A stretch of 32,027 nt of DNA from Desulfonatronum sp. SC1 (GTDB lineage: Bacteria > Desulfobacterota > Desulfovibrionia > Desulfovibrionales > Desulfonatronaceae). Positions 1 to 8,017 of this stretch are shown here, piece by piece (position 1 is the first letter of the stretch; each line of letters begins with the position of its first letter). Where the stretch lies: positions 1 to 32,027 of the forward strand of contig NZ_PZKN01000038.1 in the NCBI RefSeq assembly GCF_003046795.1, in the 5' to 3' direction. The translations under genes were made by a program, and so were the position numbers. Under the pieces are notes generated by a model. That model was not told the origin of the DNA and ran no database searches. It saw nothing but the letters and a program-made list of their open reading frames with translations.

Positions 1-124
1 TTTTAAGCGTGAACATCTTTGAACGAAATCCATTATTACAGATAGTTGGAAATTACAGCTACGAAAACGAAGTTCGGTCAAACACTAACCAGTTGAGTTT
101 CTTTGATTAAACGTTGGGACACTA
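1..124. other. AT-rich left edge without a convincing gene
   Basis: About 36% GC by hand count over the first 120 bases, against clearly GC-rich coding DNA from roughly position 125 onward. Plus frame 3 is open from the edge to a TAA at 108-110, but the peptide is not recognisable. A short minus-strand frame is also open to the edge. The composition change sits where the following PhnD-like gene appears to lack its N-terminus, so this could be a recombination or insertion junction. That is an inference. Confidence 0.4.
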
Positions 125-151
125 GTGATTCAGGAGGAAGTCGAAATAGCA

Positions 152-850
152 ATGTATGACTCCCTTGATGAGTTGCGAGCGGCGTATGAACGGGGCGGCA
201 TTGATGCGGCCACCCTGACCACCGAGGAAACCATGCTTCTTGGGATGGAGCCGGATTATGTCTATCTTCCCACCCAGAGCCACGTTTTTCATGTCCGGTA
301 CGTGCTCCTCGTTCATCGTGAGAGCGGCATCGAGGACTTCGCGGATCTGGCGAGTGGCAAGGTGGTTTTTTTCAATAACCAATATATGGTTTTGGCTTTG
401 CCCTGGCTGGAGACCCTGTTTGCGGAGGTTGCGGAACAGCGGGTGGATCACGGAGCAATGGACGTCGAGACCCTGGATAATCCGTCCAAGGCAATTTTAC
501 AGGTCTTTTTTCATCAGGCCCAAGGCGCTTTGGTCACCATGGAAGCCTTTGAACTGGCATGTGAGTTGAATCCGCAACTGCGCAACGAACTCATGATCAT
601 GCATGAATCTCCGCCGCTCGTCCCCAAAATGTTCGTGTTCCGACCGGATTGGAAAGGAACCACGCGAGATCAGCTTGAGGAGGCCATGCTGAATCTGCAC
701 ACCACTCCCGGGGGGCAACAGGTTCTGACCGTCTTCCAGAGTTCGCGGTTGAGCAAGTACCCTGGTTCCGTGCTGGACTCCACGCGACGGTTTATTGAGG
801 ACTATCGACGAATGGCGAGCGACGCGACTTTGCGCCCGGTTTCGCCGTAG
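152..850 (+). CDS. PhnD-like periplasmic binding protein, N-terminally truncated
   Basis: The protein resembles the PhnD/phosphonate-type periplasmic binding fold: a lobe-1 remnant (YDSLDELRAAYERGGIDAA), a hinge/lobe-2 segment (FADLASGKVVFFNN) and the C-terminal helices. Full-length members are roughly 280-300 aa and start with a signal peptide and a first beta-alpha-beta unit. Here about 60-70 residues and the export signal are missing. A purine-rich GGAGG at 133-137 precedes the ATG at 152. An in-frame GTG at 125 is possible, and an in-frame TGA at 104-106 blocks further extension. Without a signal peptide it cannot act as a classical periplasmic receptor. It may be a decayed fragment of a solute-binding protein or of a PhnD-domain sensor kinase, since a response regulator follows 23 bases downstream. 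Function is uncertain; the fold assignment is fairly secure. Confidence 0.6.
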   Translation: MYDSLDELRAAYERGGIDAATLTTEETMLLGMEPDYVYLPTQSHVFHVRYVLLVHRESGIEDFADLASGKVVFFNNQYMVLALPWLETLFAEVAEQRVDHGAMDVETLDNPSKAILQVFFHQAQGALVTMEAFELACELNPQLRNELMIMHESPPLVPKMFVFRPDWKGTTRDQLEEAMLNLHTTPGGQQVLTVFQSSRLSKYPGSVLDSTRRFIEDYRRMASDATLRPVSP

Positions 851-873
851 CCTCGGCACCCCCCCCGCTACGA

Positions 874-2298
874 GTGACGATCATGCCGGATTCCATACCA
901 CATCTTCCCGTCTACATTCTCGACGACGAGCAGGCTCTGACGCGGAGCTTTTTTTTGACGCTCAAATCCTTCGGCTTTCAGGACGTTCGGACATTTCATG
1001 ATGGACGGAAGATTCTGGGGCTATTTTCGGAGCGGGAAAGCGGAGTGCTTTTGCTGGATCTTTCCATGCCGGACATATCCGGGGAGGAGGTTCTGGGGCG
1101 GGTTCGGGAATGTAGCCCGCTGATGCAGGTGGTGGTGGTCACCGGGATCAATGAAGCGGATACGGCGATTCGGTGCATCCGAGCCGGAGCGTTCGACTAT
1201 CTGGTCAAGCCCGTGGACGCGGACAGGTTGGTGACCACGGTTTTCCGGGCCATGAGCCATGCCGCGGTTCTGGAGCAGAATTTCAGGCTCAGGCATAAGT
1301 TGCTCACGGGCGGCCTGGACCGGCCGGAAATATTTCAAGGGATCATCACTCAGGATGCCCGGGTGCGGGCAATCTTCAGTTACATGGAGGTCGTTGCTTC
1401 CCTGTCCGAGCCCGTGCTCGTCACCGGAGAAACCGGGACCGGCAAGGATCTTCTGGCCGCGGCTCTGCACGAAGCCAGCGGGCGTAAAGGTAGGTTCGTC
1501 GGTATCAACGCGGCCGGCCTGGACGATAACGTTTTCGCGGATACGCTGTTCGGGCACGTCAAGGGGGCGTTCACCGATGCCCGCGAGTCCCGCGAAGGGC
1601 TTGTGGCGCGGGCCGCCGGCGGTTCATTGTTCCTGGATGAGATCGGCGACCTGAGCCCGGCTTCCCAGGTCAAATTGCTCAAGCTGATTCAGGACCGCGT
1701 ATATTATCCCCTGGGCTCGGACACGCCCAGGACATGTACGGCTAGAATCATCGCCGCCACCAACCGGGAGCTGGAAGCGACTGAAGGCCATGGTAGGTTT
1801 CGGGAGGATTTGCTGTACAGAATCAACACCTATCGCCTCCATCTCCCGCCCCTGCGGGATCGGAGAGACGATATCCCGCTTCTGACCGAGTTCTTTCTGA
1901 CCGAGGCATGTTCCGAGTTGAACGTGAACCGGGAGCCATTGTCTCCTCGTACCGCGGAACTGCTGACGTCGTATCGGTTCCCAGGCAATGTCCGGGAACT
2001 CCGGTCCCTTGTCTTTTCGGCCATGGCCGGAGGCGGCATGGCGATCCTGGAGCAAAAGATCGCCGACCTCGCGGGGATCGGCCTTGCCAGCCTGGAAACG
2101 ACCCAACGAAATCCGGCTCGCTCCACCTCATGGCAGTACCCCGAACCCCTCCCCACACTGCAACAGGCCGGGGAAATTCTGGTGGAACAAGCTCTGCGGA
2201 CGAGCAAGGGCAACCAGTCCAAAGCCTCGGCAATGCTCGGCATTACCCGGCAAGCACTGAACAAGCGGATCAAAAAGGTGAAGGCCGGGGAGACATAG
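874..2298 (+). CDS. sigma-54-dependent response regulator (NtrC family)
   Basis: This transcriptional activator has three parts. The receiver domain (about residues 12-125) has the acidic pocket DD at 17-18, the phosphoacceptor Asp62 in LLLDLSMP, and a LVKP switch lysine. The central AAA+ domain has Walker A GETGTGKD, the sigma-54 contact loop as the common variant GAFTDA, and Walker B GGSLFLDEIGD. The C-terminal Fis-type helix-turn-helix is around NQSKASAMLGITRQAL. It would drive RNA polymerase-sigma54 open complex formation after phosphorylation. The GTG at 874 and the in-frame ATG at 883 are both weakly preceded by ribosome-binding sequence. No histidine kinase lies in the window. The neighbouring truncated PhnD-like gene hints that the sensory partner was lost or lies elsewhere. 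The family is certain; target genes are unknown. Confidence 0.93.
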   Translation: MTIMPDSIPHLPVYILDDEQALTRSFFLTLKSFGFQDVRTFHDGRKILGLFSERESGVLLLDLSMPDISGEEVLGRVRECSPLMQVVVVTGINEADTAIRCIRAGAFDYLVKPVDADRLVTTVFRAMSHAAVLEQNFRLRHKLLTGGLDRPEIFQGIITQDARVRAIFSYMEVVASLSEPVLVTGETGTGKDLLAAALHEASGRKGRFVGINAAGLDDNVFADTLFGHVKGAFTDARESREGLVARAAGGSLFLDEIGDLSPASQVKLLKLIQDRVYYPLGSDTPRTCTARIIAATNRELEATEGHGRFREDLLYRINTYRLHLPPLRDRRDDIPLLTEFFLTEACSELNVNREPLSPRTAELLTSYRFPGNVRELRSLVFSAMAGGGMAILEQKIADLAGIGLASLETTQRNPARSTSWQYPEPLPTLQQAGEILVEQALRTSKGNQSKASAMLGITRQALNKRIKKVKAGET

Positions 2299-2421
2299 GC
2301 GCTGACTCAACGGAAAAACGCCGTACAGAGGCAGTGGTTTTGCCGGTTAGGAAGCGAGGACGGTATGGTCATAATGAGGCGACATGCAATGCGACCCGTG
2401 TGTTTGGCAAGAGGCCGGAGG

Positions 2422-3255
2422 ATGCCGTCCAGGCCAACTATCGCAGTGCTCACGGACTTCGGGCAGGAAGACCCGTATGTCGGGCAGATGAAGGGCGTGT
2501 TGGCGGGCCTCGCTCCCGAGGCCACGGTCGTGGACATCAGTCACCAGGTCCGGCCCTTTGACGTTATGCAGGGTGCGTTTTACCTGGCGGCCAGTTGGCG
2601 TTTTTTTCCGGAAGGCAGCGTGCTGGTGGGCGTGGTGGATCCGGGAGTGGGGACCGAGCGTCGTCTGGTGATTGGAAAACGGGAAGGCCGTTTTTTTCTG
2701 GGGCCGGACAACGGCCTGCTGGCCCTGGTTTTCGGGCCTAACTCCGGGGAGGCGACCGGAGAACGGGTCTGGGAGCTGACCATGCCGCCCGTCTCGGTGG
2801 CGCGTTCCAACACCTTTCACGGCCGGGACATCCTGGCCCCGGCCGCGGCCAAGCTGGCCCAGGGCGTTGATCCGCGACGTCTGGGACGGCCCCTGGACCC
2901 GGAGGCCCTGCACCGTCCGGCCTGGGCCGCGCCGGAGCAGCGAGGCCGGGAGACCATGGCCCATATCCTGCATGTGGACAGGTTCGGAAACTGCCTACTG
3001 AACCTGCCGGAAAGCCTTTGGCCCGAAGCTGGGCTGGAACGAGTCGAACTGCTCGCGCCGTTGCTTCAGCCGCTGACTCCGGTGCGGACTTACGCGGAGA
3101 TTCCGGCGGCGGGGGTCGGAGTGCTGGTCGGAAGTCAGGGCTATTGGGAGTTGGCGGCCAACCAGGGCAACGCGGCCGCCGTGCTCGGGCTCGCGCCTGG
3201 AATGCGGATCGCGATGGAGTGTTCGGGGGCCGCTTGCCCGCCTCACATATCGTAA
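2422..3255 (+). CDS. SAM hydroxide adenosyltransferase (SAM hydrolase, DUF62)
   Basis: The protein belongs to the S-adenosyl-L-methionine hydroxide adenosyltransferase / chlorinase-fluorinase-like family, which splits SAM to adenosine and methionine. It shows the N-terminal IAVLTDFG motif with Asp12, the VVDPGVGTERR segment carrying Asp73 and Arg80, GPDNGLL, NTFHGRD with His133, and VDRFGNCLLNL in the C-terminal barrel. The Asp/Arg/His spacing fits the triad known for the hydrolase branch. The ATG at 2422 is preferred because family members begin about ten residues before LTDFG and AAGAGG lies seven bases upstream. The ATG at 2365 would add 19 unconserved residues. The 3' end overlaps the convergent FmdB-like gene by 13 bases. 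The physiological role is unclear. Confidence 0.88.
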   Translation: MPSRPTIAVLTDFGQEDPYVGQMKGVLAGLAPEATVVDISHQVRPFDVMQGAFYLAASWRFFPEGSVLVGVVDPGVGTERRLVIGKREGRFFLGPDNGLLALVFGPNSGEATGERVWELTMPPVSVARSNTFHGRDILAPAAAKLAQGVDPRRLGRPLDPEALHRPAWAAPEQRGRETMAHILHVDRFGNCLLNLPESLWPEAGLERVELLAPLLQPLTPVRTYAEIPAAGVGVLVGSQGYWELAANQGNAAAVLGLAPGMRIAMECSGAACPPHIS

Positions 3256-3752
3256 ATCGTTTCGTCCCGGGCCGGCGCGCGCAGGGCGCGGCTCAGCATT
3301 TTGGCGCCGGTGGGGCTGAAGTCCATGTTTTCGAACATGTCGCCCATTTCCGCTTCGACCTGTTCGGGGTCTTCCCCGGCTTCCATCCTGGCCAGGGCCT
3401 CCTCCATGCCCTCCCCGAAGTTCATGCCCGTGACGTCGCGGAGCTTGCGCATCAACTGGGCCGCCTGACGCGGATCATCCTCGTCCATGCCTTCGGCCTC
3501 ACGGGCCATCATGGCCATGGCCCGTTCCAGCTTGACCTCGTCCAAGCCGGAAAGGTCGGGCATCCAGTCCATGCCGTCCTCGCTATCCCCGGTGTCCGGG
3601 CGATTCTTGGAAATGGCGAACACGGAAACCCGGCGCTCCAACTCCGGACGTCCGCACTTGGGGCAGTCCGGACGCTTTTCCGTGTTGATCCGCGGAGAAA
3701 AGAAATTGTAGATGGTGTGGCAATCCTGGCAGTAGAATTCGTAAAGGGGCAT
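3243..3752 (-). CDS. FmdB-family zinc-ribbon protein
   Basis: A small cytoplasmic protein of 169 aa. The N-terminal zinc ribbon begins MPLYEFYCQDC and continues with CPKCG, giving the CxxC...CxxC arrangement of the FmdB / putative regulatory protein family. The remainder is acidic, helical and rich in Met and Glu, without recognisable motifs, and is longer than the basic FmdB unit of about 70-100 aa. It lies 21 bases downstream of cysE on the same strand, so it is probably the last gene of the nifU-nifS-cysE transcript. FmdB proteins are implicated in regulation in some methylotrophs, but the function of this group is not established. Confidence 0.8.
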   Translation of the reverse strand: MPLYEFYCQDCHTIYNFFSPRINTEKRPDCPKCGRPELERRVSVFAISKNRPDTGDSEDGMDWMPDLSGLDEVKLERAMAMMAREAEGMDEDDPRQAAQLMRKLRDVTGMNFGEGMEEALARMEAGEDPEQVEAEMGDMFENMDFSPTGAKMLSRALRAPARDETIYDM

Positions 3753-3773
3753 CGTTACTCCATGGTCTCCTGT

Positions 3774-4712
3774 TCAAATCCCGTCGCCATCGCTGAACAG
3801 CTGCGAGCTGGGGCGTTGTTGGATCAGGCGGGAGCCGGGGGGGACGCTGTCCGTGACCCAGACGTTGCCGCCGATGACCGAGCCTTTGCCGATGGTCACC
3901 CGGCCCAGGATGGTCGCGCCGGAGTAGATGATCACGTCGTCTTCCAGGACCGGGTGGCGGGGCAGGCCCTTGATGATCTGGCCGTTGGCGTCCTTGGGGA
4001 AGCTTTTCGCGCCCAGGGTCACGCCCTGGTAAAGCCGGACGTTGTTTCCGATGATGCTGGTCTCGCCGATCACCGTGCCCGTGCCGTGGTCGATGAAGAA
4101 ATGGTTGCCGATTTCCGCGCCGGGATGGATGTCGATGCCGGTCTTGGAGTGGGCCATTTCGCAGATGATCCGGGGGATCATGTCCACGCCCAGGTGGTAG
4201 AGTTCATGAGCGATGCGGTAGTGGGTCAGGGCCATGATGCTGGGATAGCTGAAGATGATCTCCCCCGGCGTCTTGGCCGCGGGATCCCCGGCCAGGGCGG
4301 CCTGGACGTCCGTGGCCAGGAGGCCGCGGATCTTGGGCAGGGTGGTGATGAATTTTGTGGCCAGATCCACGGCCAGGTCCTGACAGTCCCCGCAGTCCTC
4401 CTCCTCGTTGACCCGGCACAGGAAACAGTATCCGCGCCTGATCTGTTCGGTGATCAGCCGGTAGACCCGGTCCAGACCGGCTCCGATGTGGTAGCTCAAG
4501 GAATCCGGGGTGACCTCGGAGTCCCCGAAATAGCCTGGAAAAAGAACGGCTCGCAGTCGGTCCATGATTTCCGTGATCGCCGGCACCGAAGGCATGGGCT
4601 GGTCGTGGACCGGTGCGCGGCAGACGTCCTTGCAGGAGTCCGGTTCGCAGAGGCGGCGAACCACGTCCTTGAGCGGGGCGATGTTCAGTTCCATCATATC
4701 CGGAGTGTTCAT
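3774..4712 (-). CDS. cysE: serine O-acetyltransferase (CysE type)
   Basis: Transfers acetyl from acetyl-CoA to serine to make O-acetylserine, the acceptor for sulfide in cysteine synthesis. The C-terminal half is a left-handed beta helix of hexapeptide repeats with DIHPGAEIG (His196), FIDHGTGTVIGE (His209), LYQGVTLGA and GGNVWV. The N-terminal helical region is longer than in enteric CysE and carries seven cysteines in two groups: C22, C27, C31 and C96, C99, C107, C110. The second group has a CxxC-x7-CxxC pattern that could bind metal. The start at 4712 is chosen because GAGGG lies just upstream and the gene then begins 16 bases after the nifS stop. Adjacency to cysteine desulfurase couples cysteine supply with Fe-S assembly. 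Confidence 0.9.
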   Translation of the reverse strand: MNTPDMMELNIAPLKDVVRRLCEPDSCKDVCRAPVHDQPMPSVPAITEIMDRLRAVLFPGYFGDSEVTPDSLSYHIGAGLDRVYRLITEQIRRGYCFLCRVNEEEDCGDCQDLAVDLATKFITTLPKIRGLLATDVQAALAGDPAAKTPGEIIFSYPSIMALTHYRIAHELYHLGVDMIPRIICEMAHSKTGIDIHPGAEIGNHFFIDHGTGTVIGETSIIGNNVRLYQGVTLGAKSFPKDANGQIIKGLPRHPVLEDDVIIYSGATILGRVTIGKGSVIGGNVWVTDSVPPGSRLIQQRPSSQLFSDGDGI

Positions 4713-4728
4713 TACAGCCCTCGAAGGC

Positions 4729-5913
4729 TCAACAGGCGCAGCCCGGAGCGGTTTCATCGTTGCCGGCAAAGGGGGACATGGCCCGCAGCTTGGACACGAT
4801 GCCGGGCAGTTCGCGCAGGACCAGATCGATTTCCTCGTCCGTGGTGTACCGGCTCAGGCTGAAGCGGATGGAGCCGTGGGCAAAGGTGAAGGGCACGCCC
4901 ATGGCTCGGAGCACGTGGGACGGCTCCAGACTGCCCGAGGTGCAGGCCGATCCGGAACTGGCGCAAATGCCGTACTGGTCCAGCATCAGCAGGATGGATT
5001 CGCCCTCAATGTGCTTGAAGGCCAAACTGGAGGTGTTGGGCAGGCGGTTGTCCGGGTCCCCGTTGCGGCGCACGTCCGGAATGACGGACATGATCCCCTG
5101 TTCCAGACGGTCGCGTAGCGCCTTGACCCGGGTGTTTTCCTCGTCAATCCCGGCGGCGGCCAATTCCATGGCCTTGCCCAGGGCCACGATCCCGGCCACG
5201 TTTTCCGTTCCGGCCCGTCGGCCTTTTTCCTGGTGCCCGCCGAGCATGAAGGGGCGGAACGGCACGCCTCGGCGAACGTACAGCGCTCCCATACCCTTGG
5301 GACCGTGTACTTTGTGGGCGGAGAGAGCCAGGAAGTCAACGGCCAGCTTTTGCAGGTCAATGGGCAGCTTGCCCACGGTCTGGACCGCGTCGGTATGCAG
5401 GAGGATGCCTTTGCTTTTGACGATCTCGGCGATCCGTTCCAGAGGAAAGATCACTCCGTTTTCGTTGTTGGCGTGCATGATGGAAACCAGGGCCGTGTCC
5501 GGACGCAGGCTGTCCTCCAGTTCCTGCAAATCCAGTCGTCCCAGTTCGTCCACCTTCAGATGGGTGACCTCGTACCCGGCGATTTCCAAATGGCTGGCCA
5601 CGTTCAGGACAGCGGGATGCTCCACCCGGGTGGTCACCACGTGCCGTTTTTCCGGTTGGGAGCGGACCGCGGAAAAGATGGCCGTATTGTCACTTTCCGT
5701 GCCGCAGGAGGTGAAGATGATCTCCTCCGGGGAGCAGCCCAGGCCCTGGGCCGTGCGCTCCCGGGCCTCGGTGATGAACTTGCCGACCTGGCCGCCGAAT
5801 CCGTGCATGCTGGAGGCGTTGCCGTAGGATTCCCGCAAGAAGGGCAGCATGGCCTCCAGGACCTCCGGAGCGACCATGGTCGTGGCGTTGTTGTCCAGGT
5901 AGATCACGTTCAT
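4729..5913 (-). CDS. nifS: cysteine desulfurase NifS
   Basis: A PLP-dependent class V aminotransferase-fold enzyme that removes sulfur from cysteine as a persulfide and hands it to the NifU scaffold. Visible landmarks are YLDNNATT at the N-terminus, the TESDN and VEHPAV segments, HTDAVQ, and SAHKVHGPKG with the PLP lysine K201. GGHQEKGRRAGTEN follows, then the mobile loop SSGSACTSG with catalytic C324. The length of 394 aa is normal. The C-terminus ends in GCAC, giving two extra terminal cysteines. The start ATG overlaps the nifU stop by four bases, indicating translational coupling. The NifS rather than IscS assignment follows from the operon with a three-domain NifU; NifS and IscS are close paralogs. 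Confidence 0.95.
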   Translation of the reverse strand: MNVIYLDNNATTMVAPEVLEAMLPFLRESYGNASSMHGFGGQVGKFITEARERTAQGLGCSPEEIIFTSCGTESDNTAIFSAVRSQPEKRHVVTTRVEHPAVLNVASHLEIAGYEVTHLKVDELGRLDLQELEDSLRPDTALVSIMHANNENGVIFPLERIAEIVKSKGILLHTDAVQTVGKLPIDLQKLAVDFLALSAHKVHGPKGMGALYVRRGVPFRPFMLGGHQEKGRRAGTENVAGIVALGKAMELAAAGIDEENTRVKALRDRLEQGIMSVIPDVRRNGDPDNRLPNTSSLAFKHIEGESILLMLDQYGICASSGSACTSGSLEPSHVLRAMGVPFTFAHGSIRFSLSRYTTDEEIDLVLRELPGIVSKLRAMSPFAGNDETAPGCAC

Positions 5914-6755
5914 GAGCGCACCTCCTCCACGATGATGTCCGGGTCCACGGCGTCGCGCAACCGGCGTTGGACCAGTTCCTTGATAGTCAACTGGCTGGAG
6001 GGACAGCCGGAGCAGGCCCCGCGCATGGAGACCAATACCTTGGCGCCCTCGATGTCCAGCAGCTCGATGTCGCCACGGTCCTTTTTCAGGCTGGGCCGGA
6101 TTTCCTCGTCAATGACCTTGGATACCAACTGCATCCGCTGGAGGTTGGTCAGCTTGCGCTTGGGCGCGGCAGGCTTGGGTTTGGCCGGCTCCGTGCCACG
6201 GGTCTCGGCCAGGATGCGCTCCAGGTCAAGAACGCATTCGCCGCACCCGCCGCCGGCCTTGGTGTAGTCGGTGATCTCCTCCACCGTGGTCAGATCGTTT
6301 TCGGCGATGGCCCGGCGGATTTGGACGTCCGTGACGCCGAAGCACTTACAGACGATCTCGCCCTCGGGCTTGACCAGGGGGTCCAACTCGCCTCGAAAGC
6401 GCTTCAGTGCCGATTCCAGGGCTTCCTGACCCATGACGGAACAGTGCATCTTTTCTCTTGGCAGGCCGCCCAGTTCCATGGCGATCTCCTTGTTGGTGAT
6501 GGCCGCGGCCTCGTCAACGGTTTTGCCTTTGAGCAGTTCCGTGAGCACGGAGCTGGAAGCGATGGCGCTGGCGCAGCCGAAGGTCTGGAAAGTGGCGTCG
6601 GTGATCCGCCCCGTGTCGTCGATTTTCAGAAAGAGCTTCAGTGCGTCGCCGCAGGCCAGACTGCCCACCTCGCCCACCACCGTGGGGTCGTCCATCGGGC
6701 CGGCGTTTCGAGGGTTGAGAAAATGGTCGCGGACTTTGTCGGTATAATCCCACAT
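5910..6755 (-). CDS. nifU: three-domain Fe-S scaffold protein NifU
   Basis: A modular scaffold for assembling and transferring Fe-S clusters. Residues 1-125 are the IscU-like domain with the three ligand cysteines C35 (SLACGDALK), C61 (FGCASAIA) and C105 (HCSVMG). The middle BFD-like [2Fe-2S] domain uses C136/C138 and C171/C174 (GGGCGECV). The C-terminal Nfu domain has GACSGCPSS with C248 and C251. The true start is the ATG at 6755 (MWDYTDKV): AGGAG lies eight bases upstream and this matches the family N-terminus. An upstream in-frame ATG would add 29 unrelated residues. It is first in the nifU-nifS-cysE-fmdB run. No nitrogenase genes are in view, so general Fe-S assembly is the likelier job. 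Confidence 0.95.
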   Translation of the reverse strand: MWDYTDKVRDHFLNPRNAGPMDDPTVVGEVGSLACGDALKLFLKIDDTGRITDATFQTFGCASAIASSSVLTELLKGKTVDEAAAITNKEIAMELGGLPREKMHCSVMGQEALESALKRFRGELDPLVKPEGEIVCKCFGVTDVQIRRAIAENDLTTVEEITDYTKAGGGCGECVLDLERILAETRGTEPAKPKPAAPKRKLTNLQRMQLVSKVIDEEIRPSLKKDRGDIELLDIEGAKVLVSMRGACSGCPSSQLTIKELVQRRLRDAVDPDIIVEEVRS

Positions 6756-6966
6756 GGCTGGAACTCCTGGAAAGAGTGTTCGGGTTTGCTGTGCGTCAGC
6801 GAACCTATGCTTTTTGGACGTTGGGTTCAATAGGCTTGTCATGGGCGTTCATTCAGGCTATATCTAGATATTCCGGCATGTAACGTGCTGCTTTACGGGA
6901 TGTTGAAAAAAGTCCGGGTAAAGTGCTCAACTATAAGAGTGGCCGGTCAACCAAAAGGGAGTGGTC
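6756..6966. promoter_or_regulatory. divergent intergenic region between nifU and protease gene
   Basis: About 210 bases must contain the promoters for the nifU operon (leftward) and the protease (rightward). It is more AT-rich than the flanking genes. TATAAG at 6932-6937 is a possible -10 for the protease, but the TTGAAA at 6903-6908 is 23 bases away, too far for a good sigma-70 pair. I could not identify an IscR or Fur site with confidence. Confidence 0.35.
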
Positions 6967-7995
6967 ATGAACAAGCGTTTCGTGAGGGGCTTGGCGCTGG
7001 GGTTGCTGGGAGCCGTGATGCTCGTTTCCGCGCCGGTTTGGGCGGGTCAGGACGACAATAATCTCGCGGTCGAGAAAATTCTTGGCGGTCGGGCAACGGA
7101 CATCAGGAATTGGCCCTGGGTCGTGGGCGTGCTGCATGCCGGCGTGGACGACGGGTTCCGGGCCCATTTTTGCGGCGGCACGCTGATTTCCGATCAGTGG
7201 GTGCTCACGGCCGCGCACTGCGTGACGGACCGGAGCGGGGTCGTGAAATTCACCCCCGGCGATCTGCACGTGCTCAGCGGTCAAACGGACTTGCGCGGCC
7301 AGGGGGGAGACCGACTTCCCGTTGCGAGGATTGTGGTCCACCCTCGGTACAACGCCAATAACAATGATTCCGATCTGGCTCTGCTGCAGCTGGCCAGAGC
7401 GCCGGCGGATGGAACCACCTGGGGCGCCTTGCCGATGATTCCTCCCGGCGACCCGGCTGGTTTGACCAACCCTGGCGCTTCGGCCTGGGTCGCGGGCTGG
7501 GGCGCATTGGGACCGCGAGGCGGCTTCCCAACGGTCCTCCAGGAGGCGCAATTTCCCATTGTCAGTCAAGCCGCGTTGATTCTGGCCTATCCGCCGCCGC
7601 TGTTCAGCATCACCGAGAACATGATCGGCGCCGGTCCCGGAGACGGAACCAGGGACACGTGCCAAGGAGACTCCGGAGGACCGATGCTGGTTCGCGACGG
7701 GTCGGGGGGCGCCTACCTAGCCGGGGTGACCAGTTGGGGATTGCAGTGCGGAACCGCGGGTATCTACGGCGTCTATGTCCGGGTGGCCAACTACTGCGGC
7801 TGGATAAAGGGCGTTTCCGGAGTGGGCGATTGCTCCGGGGACGGCGGAGGCGGCGGTGGATGCACCGTTGCGTCGGGACGGGGCCTGGGCGGCGAGTGGC
7901 TGATTCTGGCCGGATTTTTAGTGGTCTGGACGATCCGGCGGCGCTTCATGGGGACGGGGGCACCCGCGTCCGGAGTGGAGGCGGACCGGCGTTGA
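6967..7995 (+). CDS. secreted trypsin-like serine protease with C-terminal membrane anchor
   Basis: An S1-family (chymotrypsin fold) protease made as a preproenzyme. The signal peptide ends near APVWA (about residue 26). Cleavage before ILGG at Lys37-Ile38 would generate the classical mature N-terminus. The catalytic triad is His84 (LTAAHC), Asp136 (NDSDLALL) and Ser236 (CQGDSGGP). Asp230, six residues before the serine, predicts trypsin-like cleavage after Arg or Lys. After the protease domain comes a GDGGGGGGC linker, a hydrophobic helix and a basic RRRF end, the tripartite form of a C-terminal sorting/anchoring tail. The ATG at 6967 is preferred over the GTG at 6961 because AAGGGAG lies about five bases before it. 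The next gene follows after 22 bases and may be co-transcribed. The substrate is unknown. Confidence 0.92.
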   Translation: MNKRFVRGLALGLLGAVMLVSAPVWAGQDDNNLAVEKILGGRATDIRNWPWVVGVLHAGVDDGFRAHFCGGTLISDQWVLTAAHCVTDRSGVVKFTPGDLHVLSGQTDLRGQGGDRLPVARIVVHPRYNANNNDSDLALLQLARAPADGTTWGALPMIPPGDPAGLTNPGASAWVAGWGALGPRGGFPTVLQEAQFPIVSQAALILAYPPPLFSITENMIGAGPGDGTRDTCQGDSGGPMLVRDGSGGAYLAGVTSWGLQCGTAGIYGVYVRVANYCGWIKGVSGVGDCSGDGGGGGGCTVASGRGLGGEWLILAGFLVVWTIRRRFMGTGAPASGVEADRR

Positions 7996-8017
7996 TCGTG
8001 TTGCGAAGAGGTTGGCG

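Noticed and set aside
555-575. Sigma-54 -24/-12 promoter-like sequence
   Set aside because: It lies inside the PhnD-like coding frame and its -12 half is a poor match.
3018-4862. Plus-strand open frame of 614 codons opposite fmdB and cysE
   Set aside because: It is a GC-rich antisense shadow of clearly conserved minus-strand genes, with no recognisable domains and no ribosome-binding site.
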